A stretch of 64,000 nt of DNA from Psychrobacter raelei (GCF_022631235.3 NZ_CP093310.2:62001-126000), one strand, 5' to 3'; positions 27,306 to 37,047 are shown, counted from the first letter of the stretch. Numbers and translations are program-made. Notes: a model not told the origin generated them from the sequence alone.

Positions 27306-27811
27306 ATAAAAATCTCTTCAAAGCCAACTGCTGGATTGAGGAATCTACATTTAATGTAGGCCACTTAAGTCACCTGCAGTGGGATAAATAAGCTAATAAA
27401 TAAGGGTGCCACGTCACTGTGGCGAAGATTGTAACGCTCAAAATTAAGGAGTTATCGCGTATAGAGGTCTAACAAGAAGGTGGTTCGAGGGTTTGATTTT
27501 AGAACGCGCAAGTCTATAGATGAGTTGTATAGAAAACAATACAAAATAGCAAATATTTTTAGATTTTTTTCACAGTCAATATATGATCTGCTACCGGATA
27601 ACCCGCCTACTGCCGATACTGCCTAAGCGTAATACAGTGATGTGACGCTGTGATGACAATGAGCACTATCGGTAGGGGCATACCGATTAAAAAAACTGAG
27701 ATTTTGCCGCCCTTTTCGCTCCTATCCATTTAAGTGATAAATAGCCTATTTAAGTGATAAACAGCCTATTTAAGTGATAAATAGCAAAAAATGAGCGGCT
27801 TATGTGCTGAC
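27306..27811. other. Intergenic spacer between the Cj0069 and hydrolase genes
   Basis: About 500 AT-rich bases. The left part is the upstream region of the Cj0069-family gene. The right part contains the 20-bp repeats at 27729-27784. I see no further gene. Confidence 0.45.
27729..27784. repeat. 20-bp tandem repeat, nearly three copies
   Basis: Unit TTTAAGTGATAAATAGCCTA at 27729-27748, then 27749-27768 with one change (ACAG for ATAG), and a partial third copy 27769-27784. It is 27 bases from the stop of the alpha/beta hydrolase gene. Confidence 0.85.
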
Positions 27812-28705
27812 TTAGTTATTAAGTGATGGGAAGTGATGTGCTGCCAGATAATCACGCATTAGGCCATTAAATTCATCGGCACGGCCAATATGGGGCCAGT
27901 GACCGGCGCCTTTATAAAAATGGGCATCGGCAGTTGTAATCGCCTCAAGCAGCTCAAGGCTCCGCGCGACAGGTACAACCTTATCGTCTCGGCCATGCAC
28001 CAAAAGCACCGGTAGAGACAGCTGAGCCAATGCGTCTAAATCCAGTGGTAAGACTTCCCGGTCCCGATCACGCGCTGCCATAAGGTAGGGGCGCAGACCG
28101 AGCTTGGCCTCTTTTAGCGCCGCTTGATAGCGCAGATTGACTAAGGTGTCACTGATTATGGCGTCATTACGAATATTTTTTTGTAAGTCTTGCAAGATAA
28201 GCTCGGCGGATAGCGGCCCCTTGGGTTTAGGCTGTGCTGCACGGGTATCGGGTTTTGGCTTCTTTGCACCGCCTGTCCCGATAGATATTACCCCGCAAAC
28301 CCGCTCAGGATGATCAATGGCCAATTGCAGTGCCACCCAGCCGCCCAGCGAGCTGCCGGCAAGCCAAGCTTTTTCGATATGCAGCGCATCCATCAAGCGT
28401 AGGGTATGCTCACCCCATTGACGAATGCCGTAAGCGGTATCGGGCGAAGTATTGGCTGCGCTCAGCGTCTCGCCATAGCCAATAAAGTCAAAGGCAATAC
28501 AGCGGGCATATTGGCTGATGAAAGGGAGGTTCTGCCACCAAGTAACGGCTGCTGAAGTTCCCATACCTGAGCCATGCATCAATAGCAGGGGGACGCCTTG
28601 GCCTTGGTCATAATAGTGGGTAAGCTCATTGGGGGCAGTTTGAGCCCAGTTATCTTCAAGATTAAAAAAAGGATCTGTTTTAAACTCTGGGACAAAAAGC
28701 GTCAT
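27812..28705 (-). CDS. Alpha/beta hydrolase, meta-cleavage-hydrolase-like
   Basis: Soluble alpha/beta-hydrolase-fold enzyme, about 297 residues. The nucleophile elbow is LAGSSLGGWVALQ (serine of SxxxG type GSSLGG). The oxyanion loop is LLLMHGSGMG. The acid is in LLVHGRDDKVVP and the catalytic histidine is in YKGAGHWPHIGR. The overall sequence resembles C-C bond hydrolases of aromatic meta-cleavage pathways (DmpD/MhpC type), but no pathway genes lie nearby, so it could equally be a general esterase. ATG 28705 is preferred; a TTG 15 bases upstream has no better ribosome site. Confidence 0.8.
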   Translation of the reverse strand: MTLFVPEFKTDPFFNLEDNWAQTAPNELTHYYDQGQGVPLLLMHGSGMGTSAAVTWWQNLPFISQYARCIAFDFIGYGETLSAANTSPDTAYGIRQWGEHTLRLMDALHIEKAWLAGSSLGGWVALQLAIDHPERVCGVISIGTGGAKKPKPDTRAAQPKPKGPLSAELILQDLQKNIRNDAIISDTLVNLRYQAALKEAKLGLRPYLMAARDRDREVLPLDLDALAQLSLPVLLVHGRDDKVVPVARSLELLEAITTADAHFYKGAGHWPHIGRADEFNGLMRDYLAAHHFPSLNN

Positions 28706-28975
28706 GATGTGCTCTGGCAACAGTGGGGTAACGGGGTATTTTAGCGCAATTTATGACGGTCGCGGCTGATTTTTTGGCACTATGAGCTGATTTTTAGGGT
28801 ATGGCTGTTCATTAACATAGATGCCCTTGGTGTGCCAACAGCCATAGTTTACATAGATTTTATGGTTCTTATTACCGGATACTTTAGGTTAGCTAAAACT
28901 ACGTTTGCTATAAAATACAGTAAGTAAATCTTGTTACACTGTGGTTATGAGTAAAAATAAAAAGGGGGCAATTTA

Positions 28976-30580
28976 ATGAAACGACGTAAATTTATTCAAT
29001 CCATGGGGTTAGGTCTGGGTGCTTCGGCTACTTTAAGTGGTTGCCAGACTTTGGCAAAAACTGCTCAGCCACTATCGGCGCCTCAAGTTCAAGCTGGACA
29101 TTTTAGTAATATCATTGTGGGCAGTGGCTATGGTGGCGCGGTATCGGCGCTGCGCCTGAGTGAGCAAGGCCACAAGGTACTTATCCTTGAGATGGGTATG
29201 CGCTGGGATAGAAGCCCCAACCATGATACCTTTTGTAAAATGATTACCGCTGATGAGCGCTCCAGCTGGTTTAGTCATTGGCCCAATGCCCCCATTCCCA
29301 TCCCCATTCCTATTAAAAAATATCCTGGGGTGCTCGATTTGATTGAGTATGATGACATGAAGGTGTTTGCAGGTCGGGCCTATGGCGGCGGCTCGATTGT
29401 CAATGGAGCGATTGCTATTGAGCCTAGACGGTCACATTTTGAGCAGACCTTTCCTTGGATTGATGCCAATGAAATGTATGACACTTTTTTTCCGCGTGCC
29501 ATGAAGACCTTAAAGGTCAGTAAAATTCCCGAAGACTTTTTTAATAACTCTGAGCACTATGAATATACGCGCGCCGCTGAGCGTCAGGCTGATAAAGCGG
29601 GGCTAACTACGGAGTTTTTTGGCAATAGTTATGACTTTGACTATATGCAAAAAGAGGCAAAAGGGGAGGTGTACCCATCGGCTTTAGGCGGTGAGGTGAT
29701 CTATGGCAATAATGCAGGCAAGTACTCTTTGGATTTGACCTATCTTAAACAGGCAGAAGCTACCGGTAATGTCAGTGTCAAAACCCTACGTAAAGTTAAT
29801 AGCATTCAAGCACTTGATAACCATCAGCTAAGACTTGAGGTGCAGGTACTCAATAAAACCGGCGGCATTGATGCCATAGAATATTACACCTGCGATAAAT
29901 TGTTTTTGAATGCCGGCAGTACCGGCACCTCAGAGCTGCTGCTAAAGAGCCAAGCTCAGGGTAAATTGACTCAGCTTAATGAGCACATTGGGCAGCATTG
30001 GGGGCCCAATGGTAATATCATGACCGGCCGCAATTTTGTACATGCTGCAGGTAAGATTCAGTCCACCATTCCGGTTAAAGGGATCAACATGTGGGATGGT
30101 GATAGAGGCGGATCAAAGTACAAGATATTTGCCGAATTGGCACCGCTGCCGTTGGGTCTTGAGACTTGGACCACCTTGTACTTGGCAATTACCGATAACC
30201 CAGAGCGTGGTCATTATTATTATGATAAAGCCTCGCAAAGCGTAAAACTTAATTGGAAACGCTCACAAAATGAGTATTCAGTGAATGCCGCAAAAGAGCT
30301 GATTGAAAAATTGGCTCAGGCGAATGGCGGGCGGGTATCAAGCTTACTGTTTAACCAAGGTTTTGGGGATGACTTCTGCTATCATCCCTTAGGTGGCTGT
30401 GTGCTTGGCAAGGCCACAGATGAATTGGGCCGTGTCAAAGGCCATCGCAATATTTATGTACAAGACGGGGCGCTTATTCCTGGCAGTGCTGGGGTTAACC
30501 CTTATGTCTTTATTACTGGGCTTGCTGAGCGTAATATGGCCTATATCCTTCAACAAGACTTCTCGTCGTCGACCCCTTAA
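28976..30580 (+). CDS. Cholesterol-oxidase-like GMC flavoprotein, exported
   Basis: FAD-dependent GMC oxidoreductase of 534 residues. The dinucleotide-binding motif IIVGSGYGGAVSALRLSEQG (from V48) and the following LILEMGMRWD match class I cholesterol oxidases. C-terminal active-site elements are CYHPLGGCVLGKATDELGRV (catalytic His) and PGSAGVNPYVFITGLAERN (active-site Asn). The N-terminus MKRRKFIQSMGLGLGASATL followed by SGC has both a twin-arginine-like RRKF and a lipobox ending at C23, so folded export and lipid anchoring are possible. The true alcohol or sterol substrate is unknown. lplA follows 10 bases later. Confidence 0.85.
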   Translation: MKRRKFIQSMGLGLGASATLSGCQTLAKTAQPLSAPQVQAGHFSNIIVGSGYGGAVSALRLSEQGHKVLILEMGMRWDRSPNHDTFCKMITADERSSWFSHWPNAPIPIPIPIKKYPGVLDLIEYDDMKVFAGRAYGGGSIVNGAIAIEPRRSHFEQTFPWIDANEMYDTFFPRAMKTLKVSKIPEDFFNNSEHYEYTRAAERQADKAGLTTEFFGNSYDFDYMQKEAKGEVYPSALGGEVIYGNNAGKYSLDLTYLKQAEATGNVSVKTLRKVNSIQALDNHQLRLEVQVLNKTGGIDAIEYYTCDKLFLNAGSTGTSELLLKSQAQGKLTQLNEHIGQHWGPNGNIMTGRNFVHAAGKIQSTIPVKGINMWDGDRGGSKYKIFAELAPLPLGLETWTTLYLAITDNPERGHYYYDKASQSVKLNWKRSQNEYSVNAAKELIEKLAQANGGRVSSLLFNQGFGDDFCYHPLGGCVLGKATDELGRVKGHRNIYVQDGALIPGSAGVNPYVFITGLAERNMAYILQQDFSSSTP

Positions 30581-30590
30581 GGAGGGCATT

Positions 30591-31622
30591 GTGACCTTGC
30601 CCATTAAACTTCGTATTTTAAAATCCTCTGTGACCAATCCGTGGTTTAACTTGGCCACCGAAGATTGGATATTCCAAGAGCTAGATGCCCATTCACACAC
30701 CCTGTTTTTATGGCGCAATAGCGAAACTGTGGTTATCGGCCGCTCACAAAACCCTTGGGTGGAGTGCAAAACCGATAAAATGGCAGAGGATGGGGTGTAT
30801 TTAGCGCGCCGTCAAAGCGGGGGCGGGGCTGTCTTCCATGATTTGGGCAATACCAACTTCACTTTTTTATCACCCAAAGACGGCTATGATCAGCAGGCCA
30901 ACTTTGACATCATAATCAATGCACTAAAAAAATTGGGTATTGAGGCCAGCTTATCGGGGCGCAATGATATGCAAGTGGGCGATCGTAAAATCTCAGGCAG
31001 TGCCTTTAAGCATGCCACTGACCGCAGCTTTCACCATGGCACACTACTGGTCAATGCCAATATGCAAAAGCTTGGCGATTACCTTAATCCGCATCCGTTA
31101 AAGCTGCAAGCCAAAGGCATCAAGTCGGTCCGCTCTCGAGTGGCAAATTTGGTAGAGTTTAATGACAGCATCACTCACGAGTCACTATCACAGGCGATCA
31201 TTGAGGCGTTTTGTGATTACTATGGCAAAACCGTAGAGATTGAGGAATTAGATGAGGATTCCTTAAAGCAGGAGCCTCATCTTAATAGATACTATGAGCA
31301 GATGGCCGACTGGGACTGGCGCTTTGGCAAAACCCCACAATTTAATCACCATATCGAGACCCGCTTTGAGTGGGGCATCATTGATCTGCACTTAGAGGTG
31401 GCGCAGGCGATCATGACAGAGGTGGTGATTTTCTCAGATGCCCTCAATGTTGAGCTGATTGAGGCGCTAAAGCAGGCACTGACAGGTGCAAAATACACTG
31501 TTGATGCCGTCACATCTAGATTGAATGACTTAAAACAGCAGCCAGCGGCAGGCTCAGAGTCAAGCTGGATAACACAAATCACTGACTTTGAGCAGTGGTT
31601 GACGGGGCAAATGGTAACCTAG
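30591..31622 (+). CDS. lplA: Lipoate-protein ligase A
   Basis: Cytosolic enzyme that activates free lipoate with ATP and attaches it to E2 and GcvH proteins. The 343 residues include the family blocks NPWFNLATEDWIFQEL, RRQSGGGAVFHDLGNTNFTF (lipoate-binding loop), GRNDMQVGDRKISGSAFKH (catalytic Lys in KISGSA) and HHGTLLVNANMQKL. The C-terminal accessory domain (from about residue 250) is present, as in E. coli LplA (338). The start is GTG at 30591, preceded by AAGGAGG with ideal spacing. In-frame codons further upstream belong to the 3' end of the oxidase gene and are not used. Translation is probably coupled to the oxidase gene. Confidence 0.93.
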   Translation: MTLPIKLRILKSSVTNPWFNLATEDWIFQELDAHSHTLFLWRNSETVVIGRSQNPWVECKTDKMAEDGVYLARRQSGGGAVFHDLGNTNFTFLSPKDGYDQQANFDIIINALKKLGIEASLSGRNDMQVGDRKISGSAFKHATDRSFHHGTLLVNANMQKLGDYLNPHPLKLQAKGIKSVRSRVANLVEFNDSITHESLSQAIIEAFCDYYGKTVEIEELDEDSLKQEPHLNRYYEQMADWDWRFGKTPQFNHHIETRFEWGIIDLHLEVAQAIMTEVVIFSDALNVELIEALKQALTGAKYTVDAVTSRLNDLKQQPAAGSESSWITQITDFEQWLTGQMVT

Positions 31623-31740
31623 GTACTGTTTAACTTGCCAATGTTAAACGTAGTTTTACACTTGATAACCTAAAACAAGCCACATCTTTTGTAAGATAGA
31701 TTAATAAAATGAATCTTATAAAAAACTTAGGAGTGTGGCT

Positions 31741-32124
31741 GTGTTTGATTTAAAATCATTATTTAAAAAAGAAGTAGAAAAACAATTAACTGACGTTGAA
31801 GACTATATTTTTATGCCAGAGCGTATTCAGCTCAAAGTGGACGATGGACAACTTAATTGTGTGCTCAATAGTGATGGCAGCGTAAATATCTTTTATACCA
31901 AGCAAGGCGTAACAGATGTTCGAGTTGCCACACGTAAGCATCCTTTGACCTCATTTGAAGCAGAGTTGCAGCATGGTCTATATGATGATGTCATCGAGGA
32001 TGTGGTCGACATGGTTAATAAAACGGTTGATGGTAAATCAAAATACTTCCGCAGCGCTGTCATATTACCTGCCACGCCATCCTTACGAGCGCCAGAGCCG
32101 ACGCAAACCAAGACTTTTGACTGA
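31741..32124 (+). CDS. Conserved small protein of unknown function
   Basis: A 127-residue soluble protein without signal peptide or membrane segment. The N-terminus LKSLFKKEVEKQLTDVEDYI is helical. A strand-rich part follows (RIQLKVDDGQLNCVLNSDGS, VNIFYTKQGVTDVRVATRKH), then an acidic helix (YDDVIEDVVDMVNKTV). I do not recognise a family. The GTG at 31741 is chosen because AGGAG lies seven bases upstream; a GTG at 31735 would be too close. It is separated from lplA by 118 bases and followed by a terminator at 32251. Codon use looks like that of its neighbours, so a real gene is likely. Confidence 0.65.
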   Translation: MFDLKSLFKKEVEKQLTDVEDYIFMPERIQLKVDDGQLNCVLNSDGSVNIFYTKQGVTDVRVATRKHPLTSFEAELQHGLYDDVIEDVVDMVNKTVDGKSKYFRSAVILPATPSLRAPEPTQTKTFD

Positions 32125-32250
32125 TAGATAGCACTGATAGATAGACGTTTGATAGATAGCATGGAGAAATATGGCAATGGGTGATAGCCGTTGGTGCTAG
32201 CAGATGGTGCTAGTATTAACATAGCCATTTTAATCGCATAAGCTGTCACA

Positions 32251-32285
32251 AAAAAGCCGATTATTCTTAGGATAATCGGCTTTTT
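32251..32285. terminator. Bidirectional terminator between the unknown gene and cytochrome b561
   Basis: AAAAAGCCGATTAT (32251-32264) and ATAATCGGCTTTTT (32272-32285) are perfect complements around a 7-base loop. It serves the plus-strand gene at 31741 and the minus-strand cytochrome gene. Confidence 0.93.
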
Positions 32286-32363
32286 GATGTATAACACCAA
32301 GTCACTCATAGAGCTTGATGGTCCGCAAAAACAGTCAGCAAAAACTGTCCACAAGAACAGCGA

Positions 32364-32954
32364 TTAGTCTTTTCCACGCGTCATCTTGATAATGGTCCGG
32401 TCTTTTTTGACATAGTGATGATATAGCGCCGCTAAGATATGACCAACGACCAGCATCCAGCCCAGCCATTTACCAACAATCTCTTTATGAAGAAAGTCAA
32501 ATGGTACCTCAAACTCTTCATAAGTTAAATTCCAAGTCGGTGCGATAAAGTCTTGGAACATAGAGGTGCTCTCAAATCTTGGGATAACAAATAGACCAAA
32601 AAACTCCGTATCTACTTTGGCACCGAGATAACCCGTTAAAGGCATGATAATCATAACCGCATACAAGCCAAAGTGACCCAGATGTGCGCTCAAGTGTGCC
32701 AGCTTACTGCCAGGCTCTTCATCAGGCTGAATATTATTTAGACGCCACAATATGCGAAAGATAATCAGCGTACCGACGACCACACCAAATGATAAATGCA
32801 ACTGTAGTGCCGTCCAGTTAATGGGGGTCTCGTCTACCGTGAACCAATGACGAAAATAAACAGCCACATAGGCGCCAATAAAGGCGAACGCCATAATCCA
32901 GTGCATCCATTTTGCAATAGATCCATAGTTGTTCCTCGTGTTTCTTAAACTCAT
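32364..32954 (-). CDS. Cytochrome b561 family protein
   Basis: Di-haem inner-membrane cytochrome of the bacterial b561 (CybB) family, about 196 residues with four membrane helices. Haem-ligand histidines are seen in KWMHWIMAFAFIGAYV, LQLHLSFGVVVG, HLSAHLGHFGLYAVMI and LVVGHILAALYHHY. The family moves electrons from ubiquinol, in some members to superoxide. The ATG at 32954 (MSLRNTRNNYG) follows a GGAGGAGG ribosome site and starts where the family starts. The middle loop (EFFGLFVIPRFESTSMFQDF and on) is longer than in E. coli CybB. Confidence 0.88.
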   Translation of the reverse strand: MSLRNTRNNYGSIAKWMHWIMAFAFIGAYVAVYFRHWFTVDETPINWTALQLHLSFGVVVGTLIIFRILWRLNNIQPDEEPGSKLAHLSAHLGHFGLYAVMIIMPLTGYLGAKVDTEFFGLFVIPRFESTSMFQDFIAPTWNLTYEEFEVPFDFLHKEIVGKWLGWMLVVGHILAALYHHYVKKDRTIIKMTRGKD

Positions 32955-33280
32955 AAACCTCCTCCAAATGTACCAATAAGTTTTGAAATTGTAGTTAAGA
33001 TAACACTGACCAAAATTGCGCATAGCTTACTATGAAATATAACTAAAGTACGGCCTATATTGTTGTAAATATCTTAATATTTTGCCTAGTACATACGCTA
33101 TTCTTACTAGAAAGTTACCATAGCGGCATCAAGGATATATTGACTTATTAACAAGTGACTCGCCAAATAACAAAGGGTCTAACTAGGCGGGCTAAATGGA
33201 GTGGTATTGGGCTGTCAATCGTAAGCTCACAGAACGTTAGGGCATAGCAAAAGCCGTAAAAGCACAATAAAAGACGCCAT

Positions 33281-33319
33281 AAAAAAGGCTACCTGCATGA
33301 CTGATGCCGGTAGCCTTTT
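33281..33319 (-). terminator. Terminator downstream of ybbP
   Basis: AAAAAAGGCTACC (33281-33293) pairs with GGTAGCCTTTT (33309-33319). The inner part continues as a weaker stem. On the minus strand the T-run follows the stem, so it ends the ybbP transcript. Confidence 0.85.
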
Positions 33320-33361
33320 GGCGCTTAGATGATAATAAGCGCTTAGATAACACTAAGCTTT

Positions 33362-33399
33362 ACTTTAATAGTGCCTCTAAACTTTAATAGTGCCTCTAA
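33362..33399. repeat. Perfect 19-bp tandem duplication
   Basis: ACTTTAATAGTGCCTCTAA occurs at 33362-33380 and again at 33381-33399, just downstream of the ybbP stop codon. Confidence 0.9.
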
Positions 33400-33426
33400 A
33401 AATATTTTGAGGGATGTCTTTAGTTG

Positions 33427-36081
33427 TTAAACCATCTCTCGTACTCTGGCCATAATCCCACGCCCAATCACCAAGCGCACATAGCTCACCGCAATGATGA
33501 TTAGCACAGCGACTAACATCAAGCCGCCAATGCCGAAGCTTAGCCACGGCACACTAAAGCGCAGATTAAACCACTCAGTAATCAGCACATACGCCGTACC
33601 ACTGGCAAGCACCACCGCAAACACGCCAGCACTCACCCCAAGTAGGCCAATCTCCAGCATGTTAATTTTGTACAAATCTGCCGTCTGCATCCCCAATAAT
33701 CGAAATGAAGCGCTATCACGCAAACGGTCTTGAGACGTAGACAGCAGTGAGGTAATGAGCACCATAATACCGGTAATAATCGCCAGTAGCGTAAACACCT
33801 GCACCAGACGGCTCATTTGACTGACGTAACCTTGTACCTGTTTAGCAATGGCGCCACCATCTATCGTGGTAATGGCAGGGAACTTGCAGGCAAGATCAGT
33901 TTGTAATTGCGGAATTTGCGCACTGTCAACTCTGGCAGTGGCAAACTGAATTTGCGGCGCATCGGCCAGCACTTCAGGCTGAAATAAAAAGTAGAAGAAG
34001 GGGCTTGGGCCACGCTCATAGCGCTCCCGAATACTGGTGATTTGACCGACAATCTCGATACCTTGAATGTTAAAAGCCACCTGATCACCTAGGCCCACAT
34101 TTAATAGCTTGGCTGCACCATCTAAGATGGACAAGGGCACCACACCTGCCTCAGTGGCCATCTTATCAAGTGGCGCATACAGCTGATTGGGATGAACCGC
34201 ATCGGTAATAAACTCCGTCTCCATCACTGAATCGGCATAGCTTAAATTAAATACCCGAGTGGGGTCATCGCCCTCGCTTTGTGGTACGACAATATCGGCT
34301 GCAGGCACGCCGCCGGCCTCACTGACGCGGGCACGCACCACTGGATAATAGGTGATGGGCGCTTTAATCATACTGTCTAGCGCTGAGTGCTGGTCACTTT
34401 GGATATCGAGAAAAAATAAGTTAGGCGCATCCTTTGGATAAGCCTTAACAAACTGGGTATTTAGGCTGTCATTAAGCAGAGTAATCATCGACAGTACCGA
34501 CACCGATAGCGCTAAGGTCACAAAGAACAGTCCGGACTGATTGCCTTTACGTGATAAATTGTGCACGGCCGTGCGCACCATCCAGCCGCTTTTTTTGCCA
34601 AATAAGCCATTGCTGGCAAGCGTTGCCAACAGCCACAACCAGCCTTTACCTATCAGCCAAAAGCTGGCAGCCAGCAGCATCATACCTCCCAGTACTTGTA
34701 GCCCATTTAATAATGAGCCAAATTCATAGGCCATTAGCCCAAAGCTTGCCAGCAACACCAAACCATACCAATAAATCGGCGGATGCTGACGGCTGTTAGC
34801 GGTGGCTTGCTTTAAGACAGCAGATGGCTTGGTGTGCATGACCGAATAAAGACTGTGCTGCACTACCAATAAGGTAATGACTAGGGCAACTATGCTGATT
34901 TTTATCAAGCTAATCAGCTTGATCGACAGATTTACATCCGGCGGCAGTATGGCGGTCAGATATTGAGCCCCAACTTTTAGCATACCCAAGCTTAAGAGGC
35001 CTGAGACGAGACAAGCCAACACCGCCATGGCAATGAATACACGGTAGTAGCTGTGCTTGATGTCGCTAATAGATTCGCCTAGAGCACGGCGTATGGCATT
35101 GGCATTTTGCTGTAAACTCACAAAAGCTTTGACCACACTTAGTAGCGCCACCGCGGATAAAAACAGCACCGCGATGACCAGCAGTTTTAAGAACATCAGC
35201 ACATTATCGGACACTTGGGTCACTGAGGTATCCGCCTCATTGGCATCGGTAATCTTAACCTCGGAGGTATCGCCCAATAGCGCCTCAAGCTGTTGTCTTT
35301 CATCAACAATGGCCGGTTCAGAGCCGGCAAGTTCAATCTGATAATCGACTCGGCTGCGTTGTCCCATTAGACCAGTAATGGCCAAATCAGTGTCGGCCAT
35401 CAGTACCCGTGCCCCAAACCCAAAGGCAGTCAACGGGCGATCTGGCTCAGTGACCAGTTCATCGGCTATGGTAAATAATCCCTCTCCAATCTTGACCGTA
35501 TCGCCTATCTTAAGATGAAGCCCAGTCAATACTTGGGTCTCGACCACCACGCTATGCGGGGTCAGCTGTTGCCACAAGGGTTTGCCCGAGGCCAGCTCCA
35601 CCTCACCATACAAGGGATAGTCTGAAGATACGGCTTTAATACGGGCAAGGAGGGTATGTGCTGCAGACTCAGCAGCGGCGTGATGGATAACTTGATTTTG
35701 GGTGAGCGTCTGAGCAGCCTTTGGCTCAGATACACTCGAGATCATGGCATTAAACTGATAATCGTAGACCACTTTTTGGTCAGCAGACTGCGCCTCAAAC
35801 TGCTCAACCTTTTGTAAAACTTGTGGTGTCCACGCCTGCTTGCTCTCCAAGATCAAGTCACCACCGACCAAAGCGCGCTGATTGTCAGTCACGTAATCAC
35901 GTACTGATTGCTGAATAGAGTCGAGGGTCAGGTAGGTCGATAGTGACAGCACCATGGCCAATAAAAACAGCAATGGATATATCCAGCTGCGCCACCAACT
36001 GCGCTGTACAGATTTGCTACCTAGGTTGTTATAAGGGTTTAACGGCTTTGAGGATGGCGTCGGCGTGGTGTGTGAGGTCAT
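33427..36081 (-). CDS. ybbP: ABC transporter permease of the YbbP/FtsX type
   Basis: Large inner-membrane permease, 884 residues. One N-terminal membrane helix (WIYPLLFLLAMVLSLSTYL) is followed by a periplasmic domain with YVTDNQRALVGGDLILESKQ. Two FtsX-type bundles follow (around residues 285-400 and 750-880), with further helices in the middle at about 435-490. The block NARAIRRALGE-like NANAIRRALGESISDIKHSY and SASFRLLGMQTADLYKI are FtsX elbow helices. E. coli YbbP pairs with the ATPase YbbA. Here the fitting ATPase is at 49214, about 13 kb away on the same strand. The family's substrate is not firmly known; lipid, toxin or peptide handling has been suggested. Confidence 0.87.
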   Translation of the reverse strand: MTSHTTPTPSSKPLNPYNNLGSKSVQRSWWRSWIYPLLFLLAMVLSLSTYLTLDSIQQSVRDYVTDNQRALVGGDLILESKQAWTPQVLQKVEQFEAQSADQKVVYDYQFNAMISSVSEPKAAQTLTQNQVIHHAAAESAAHTLLARIKAVSSDYPLYGEVELASGKPLWQQLTPHSVVVETQVLTGLHLKIGDTVKIGEGLFTIADELVTEPDRPLTAFGFGARVLMADTDLAITGLMGQRSRVDYQIELAGSEPAIVDERQQLEALLGDTSEVKITDANEADTSVTQVSDNVLMFLKLLVIAVLFLSAVALLSVVKAFVSLQQNANAIRRALGESISDIKHSYYRVFIAMAVLACLVSGLLSLGMLKVGAQYLTAILPPDVNLSIKLISLIKISIVALVITLLVVQHSLYSVMHTKPSAVLKQATANSRQHPPIYWYGLVLLASFGLMAYEFGSLLNGLQVLGGMMLLAASFWLIGKGWLWLLATLASNGLFGKKSGWMVRTAVHNLSRKGNQSGLFFVTLALSVSVLSMITLLNDSLNTQFVKAYPKDAPNLFFLDIQSDQHSALDSMIKAPITYYPVVRARVSEAGGVPAADIVVPQSEGDDPTRVFNLSYADSVMETEFITDAVHPNQLYAPLDKMATEAGVVPLSILDGAAKLLNVGLGDQVAFNIQGIEIVGQITSIRERYERGPSPFFYFLFQPEVLADAPQIQFATARVDSAQIPQLQTDLACKFPAITTIDGGAIAKQVQGYVSQMSRLVQVFTLLAIITGIMVLITSLLSTSQDRLRDSASFRLLGMQTADLYKINMLEIGLLGVSAGVFAVVLASGTAYVLITEWFNLRFSVPWLSFGIGGLMLVAVLIIIAVSYVRLVIGRGIMARVREMV

Positions 36082-36285
36082 AAGGGCGCAACTGATTATC
36101 TATTGAGGAGGTTATGGGTTATAAAATAAGGCGTCGTAACACTATGCTAGCTAATTTAACGCCTAACGTCAGTGGCTTTATTACAGCCAAAGCAGTGTAA
36201 GGGTGACAGACTGTATTAATTTGTTGAATGACCGCCGCTTATTAACTGCCGAGCTATGATTTTTCTCAGTTAGCATCTCTCTAAG

Positions 36286-37047
36286 TTACCAGGCGATGGT
36301 TTTACCAGCCCAATCGATAAAGCAGCCGGTGTCCTCTACCGTTAATTCATTCAACACTTTTAGTAGATGCCTTGCACACGCATCAGGCGTAAATAGTTTG
36401 TCTTTGGCCACATTGGCCTGAAAGGGCTTGGATAAAGGGGTATCAACCGTGCCTGGCTGAATGACAGCGACGCAAACATTTTTTAGCGTGCGTTGCCATT
36501 CAATGGATAGGGTCTTCATACCCATATTTAATGCCGCTTTGCTCATTCGATAGCTATACCAGCCGCCTAATTCATTCTCACTGATACTGCCCACTCGTGC
36601 TGAAATAGTGGCATAAATAGCCGGACGCAATTCACTGGGGGTGCCCGCTTTTAATAAGGATATAATGTGTTTAGCAATCAATAAGCTGGGTAGGGCATTG
36701 AGCGTCATGTTCTGTAAAAAAAACTCTGCATCAAGCTGCCTTACGGCTTTTTCAGGTTGATTGGTATTTGTATGCAGTAAGCCTACGGCATTGATGACCC
36801 AGTCGATATGCTGTGTTTGACGGTTGATATCAGCAATTGCCTGTTTAATACTGCCCTCTTCTCGGACATCCATGTTAAGCCATACCACCTTATCTGTCGT
36901 ATTTGTATCAGGCTTATGGCGGTGATAAGTGGCAAATATTTTTGTGACTTTATGGTCGGTACTGAGCCGTTCAAGGAGTGCTTTGCCTATGCCACTGGTG
37001 CCACCGATAAGTAGAATATTTTTGTTATAGCTCATGAGCATCAGCAT
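36286..37047 (-). CDS. Short-chain dehydrogenase/reductase (C-factor-like)
   Basis: NAD(P)-dependent oxidoreductase, about 250 residues, Rossmann fold. The cofactor motif is ILLIGGTSGIGKALLERL; the DxxE/D region is WLNMDVREEGS. The NAG-type motif reads VINAVGLLH. The catalytic Ser-Tyr-Lys is seen in ATISARVGSI and GGWYSYRMSKAALNM. The type resembles small CsgA/C-factor SDRs. Three ATGs lie close together (37047, 37041, 37035), so the start is uncertain by four residues. It lies between ybbP and the divergent terD, at the left border of the Ter island. Confidence 0.82.
   Translation of the reverse strand: MLMLMSYNKNILLIGGTSGIGKALLERLSTDHKVTKIFATYHRHKPDTNTTDKVVWLNMDVREEGSIKQAIADINRQTQHIDWVINAVGLLHTNTNQPEKAVRQLDAEFFLQNMTLNALPSLLIAKHIISLLKAGTPSELRPAIYATISARVGSISENELGGWYSYRMSKAALNMGMKTLSIEWQRTLKNVCVAVIQPGTVDTPLSKPFQANVAKDKLFTPDACARHLLKVLNELTVEDTGCFIDWAGKTIAW

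Larger units (their letters stand above)
32955..33426. other. Intergenic spacer upstream of cytochrome b561, downstream of ybbP
   Basis: About 470 bases without a gene. It holds the ybbP terminator (33281-33319), a 19-bp tandem duplication (33362-33399) and, at the left, the cytochrome promoter region. Confidence 0.5.

Noticed and set aside
30393..30590. Longer N-terminus for lplA
   Set aside because: The extra codons lie inside the 3' end of the oxidase gene in another frame. The GTG at 30591 has the strong ribosome site and the family start.
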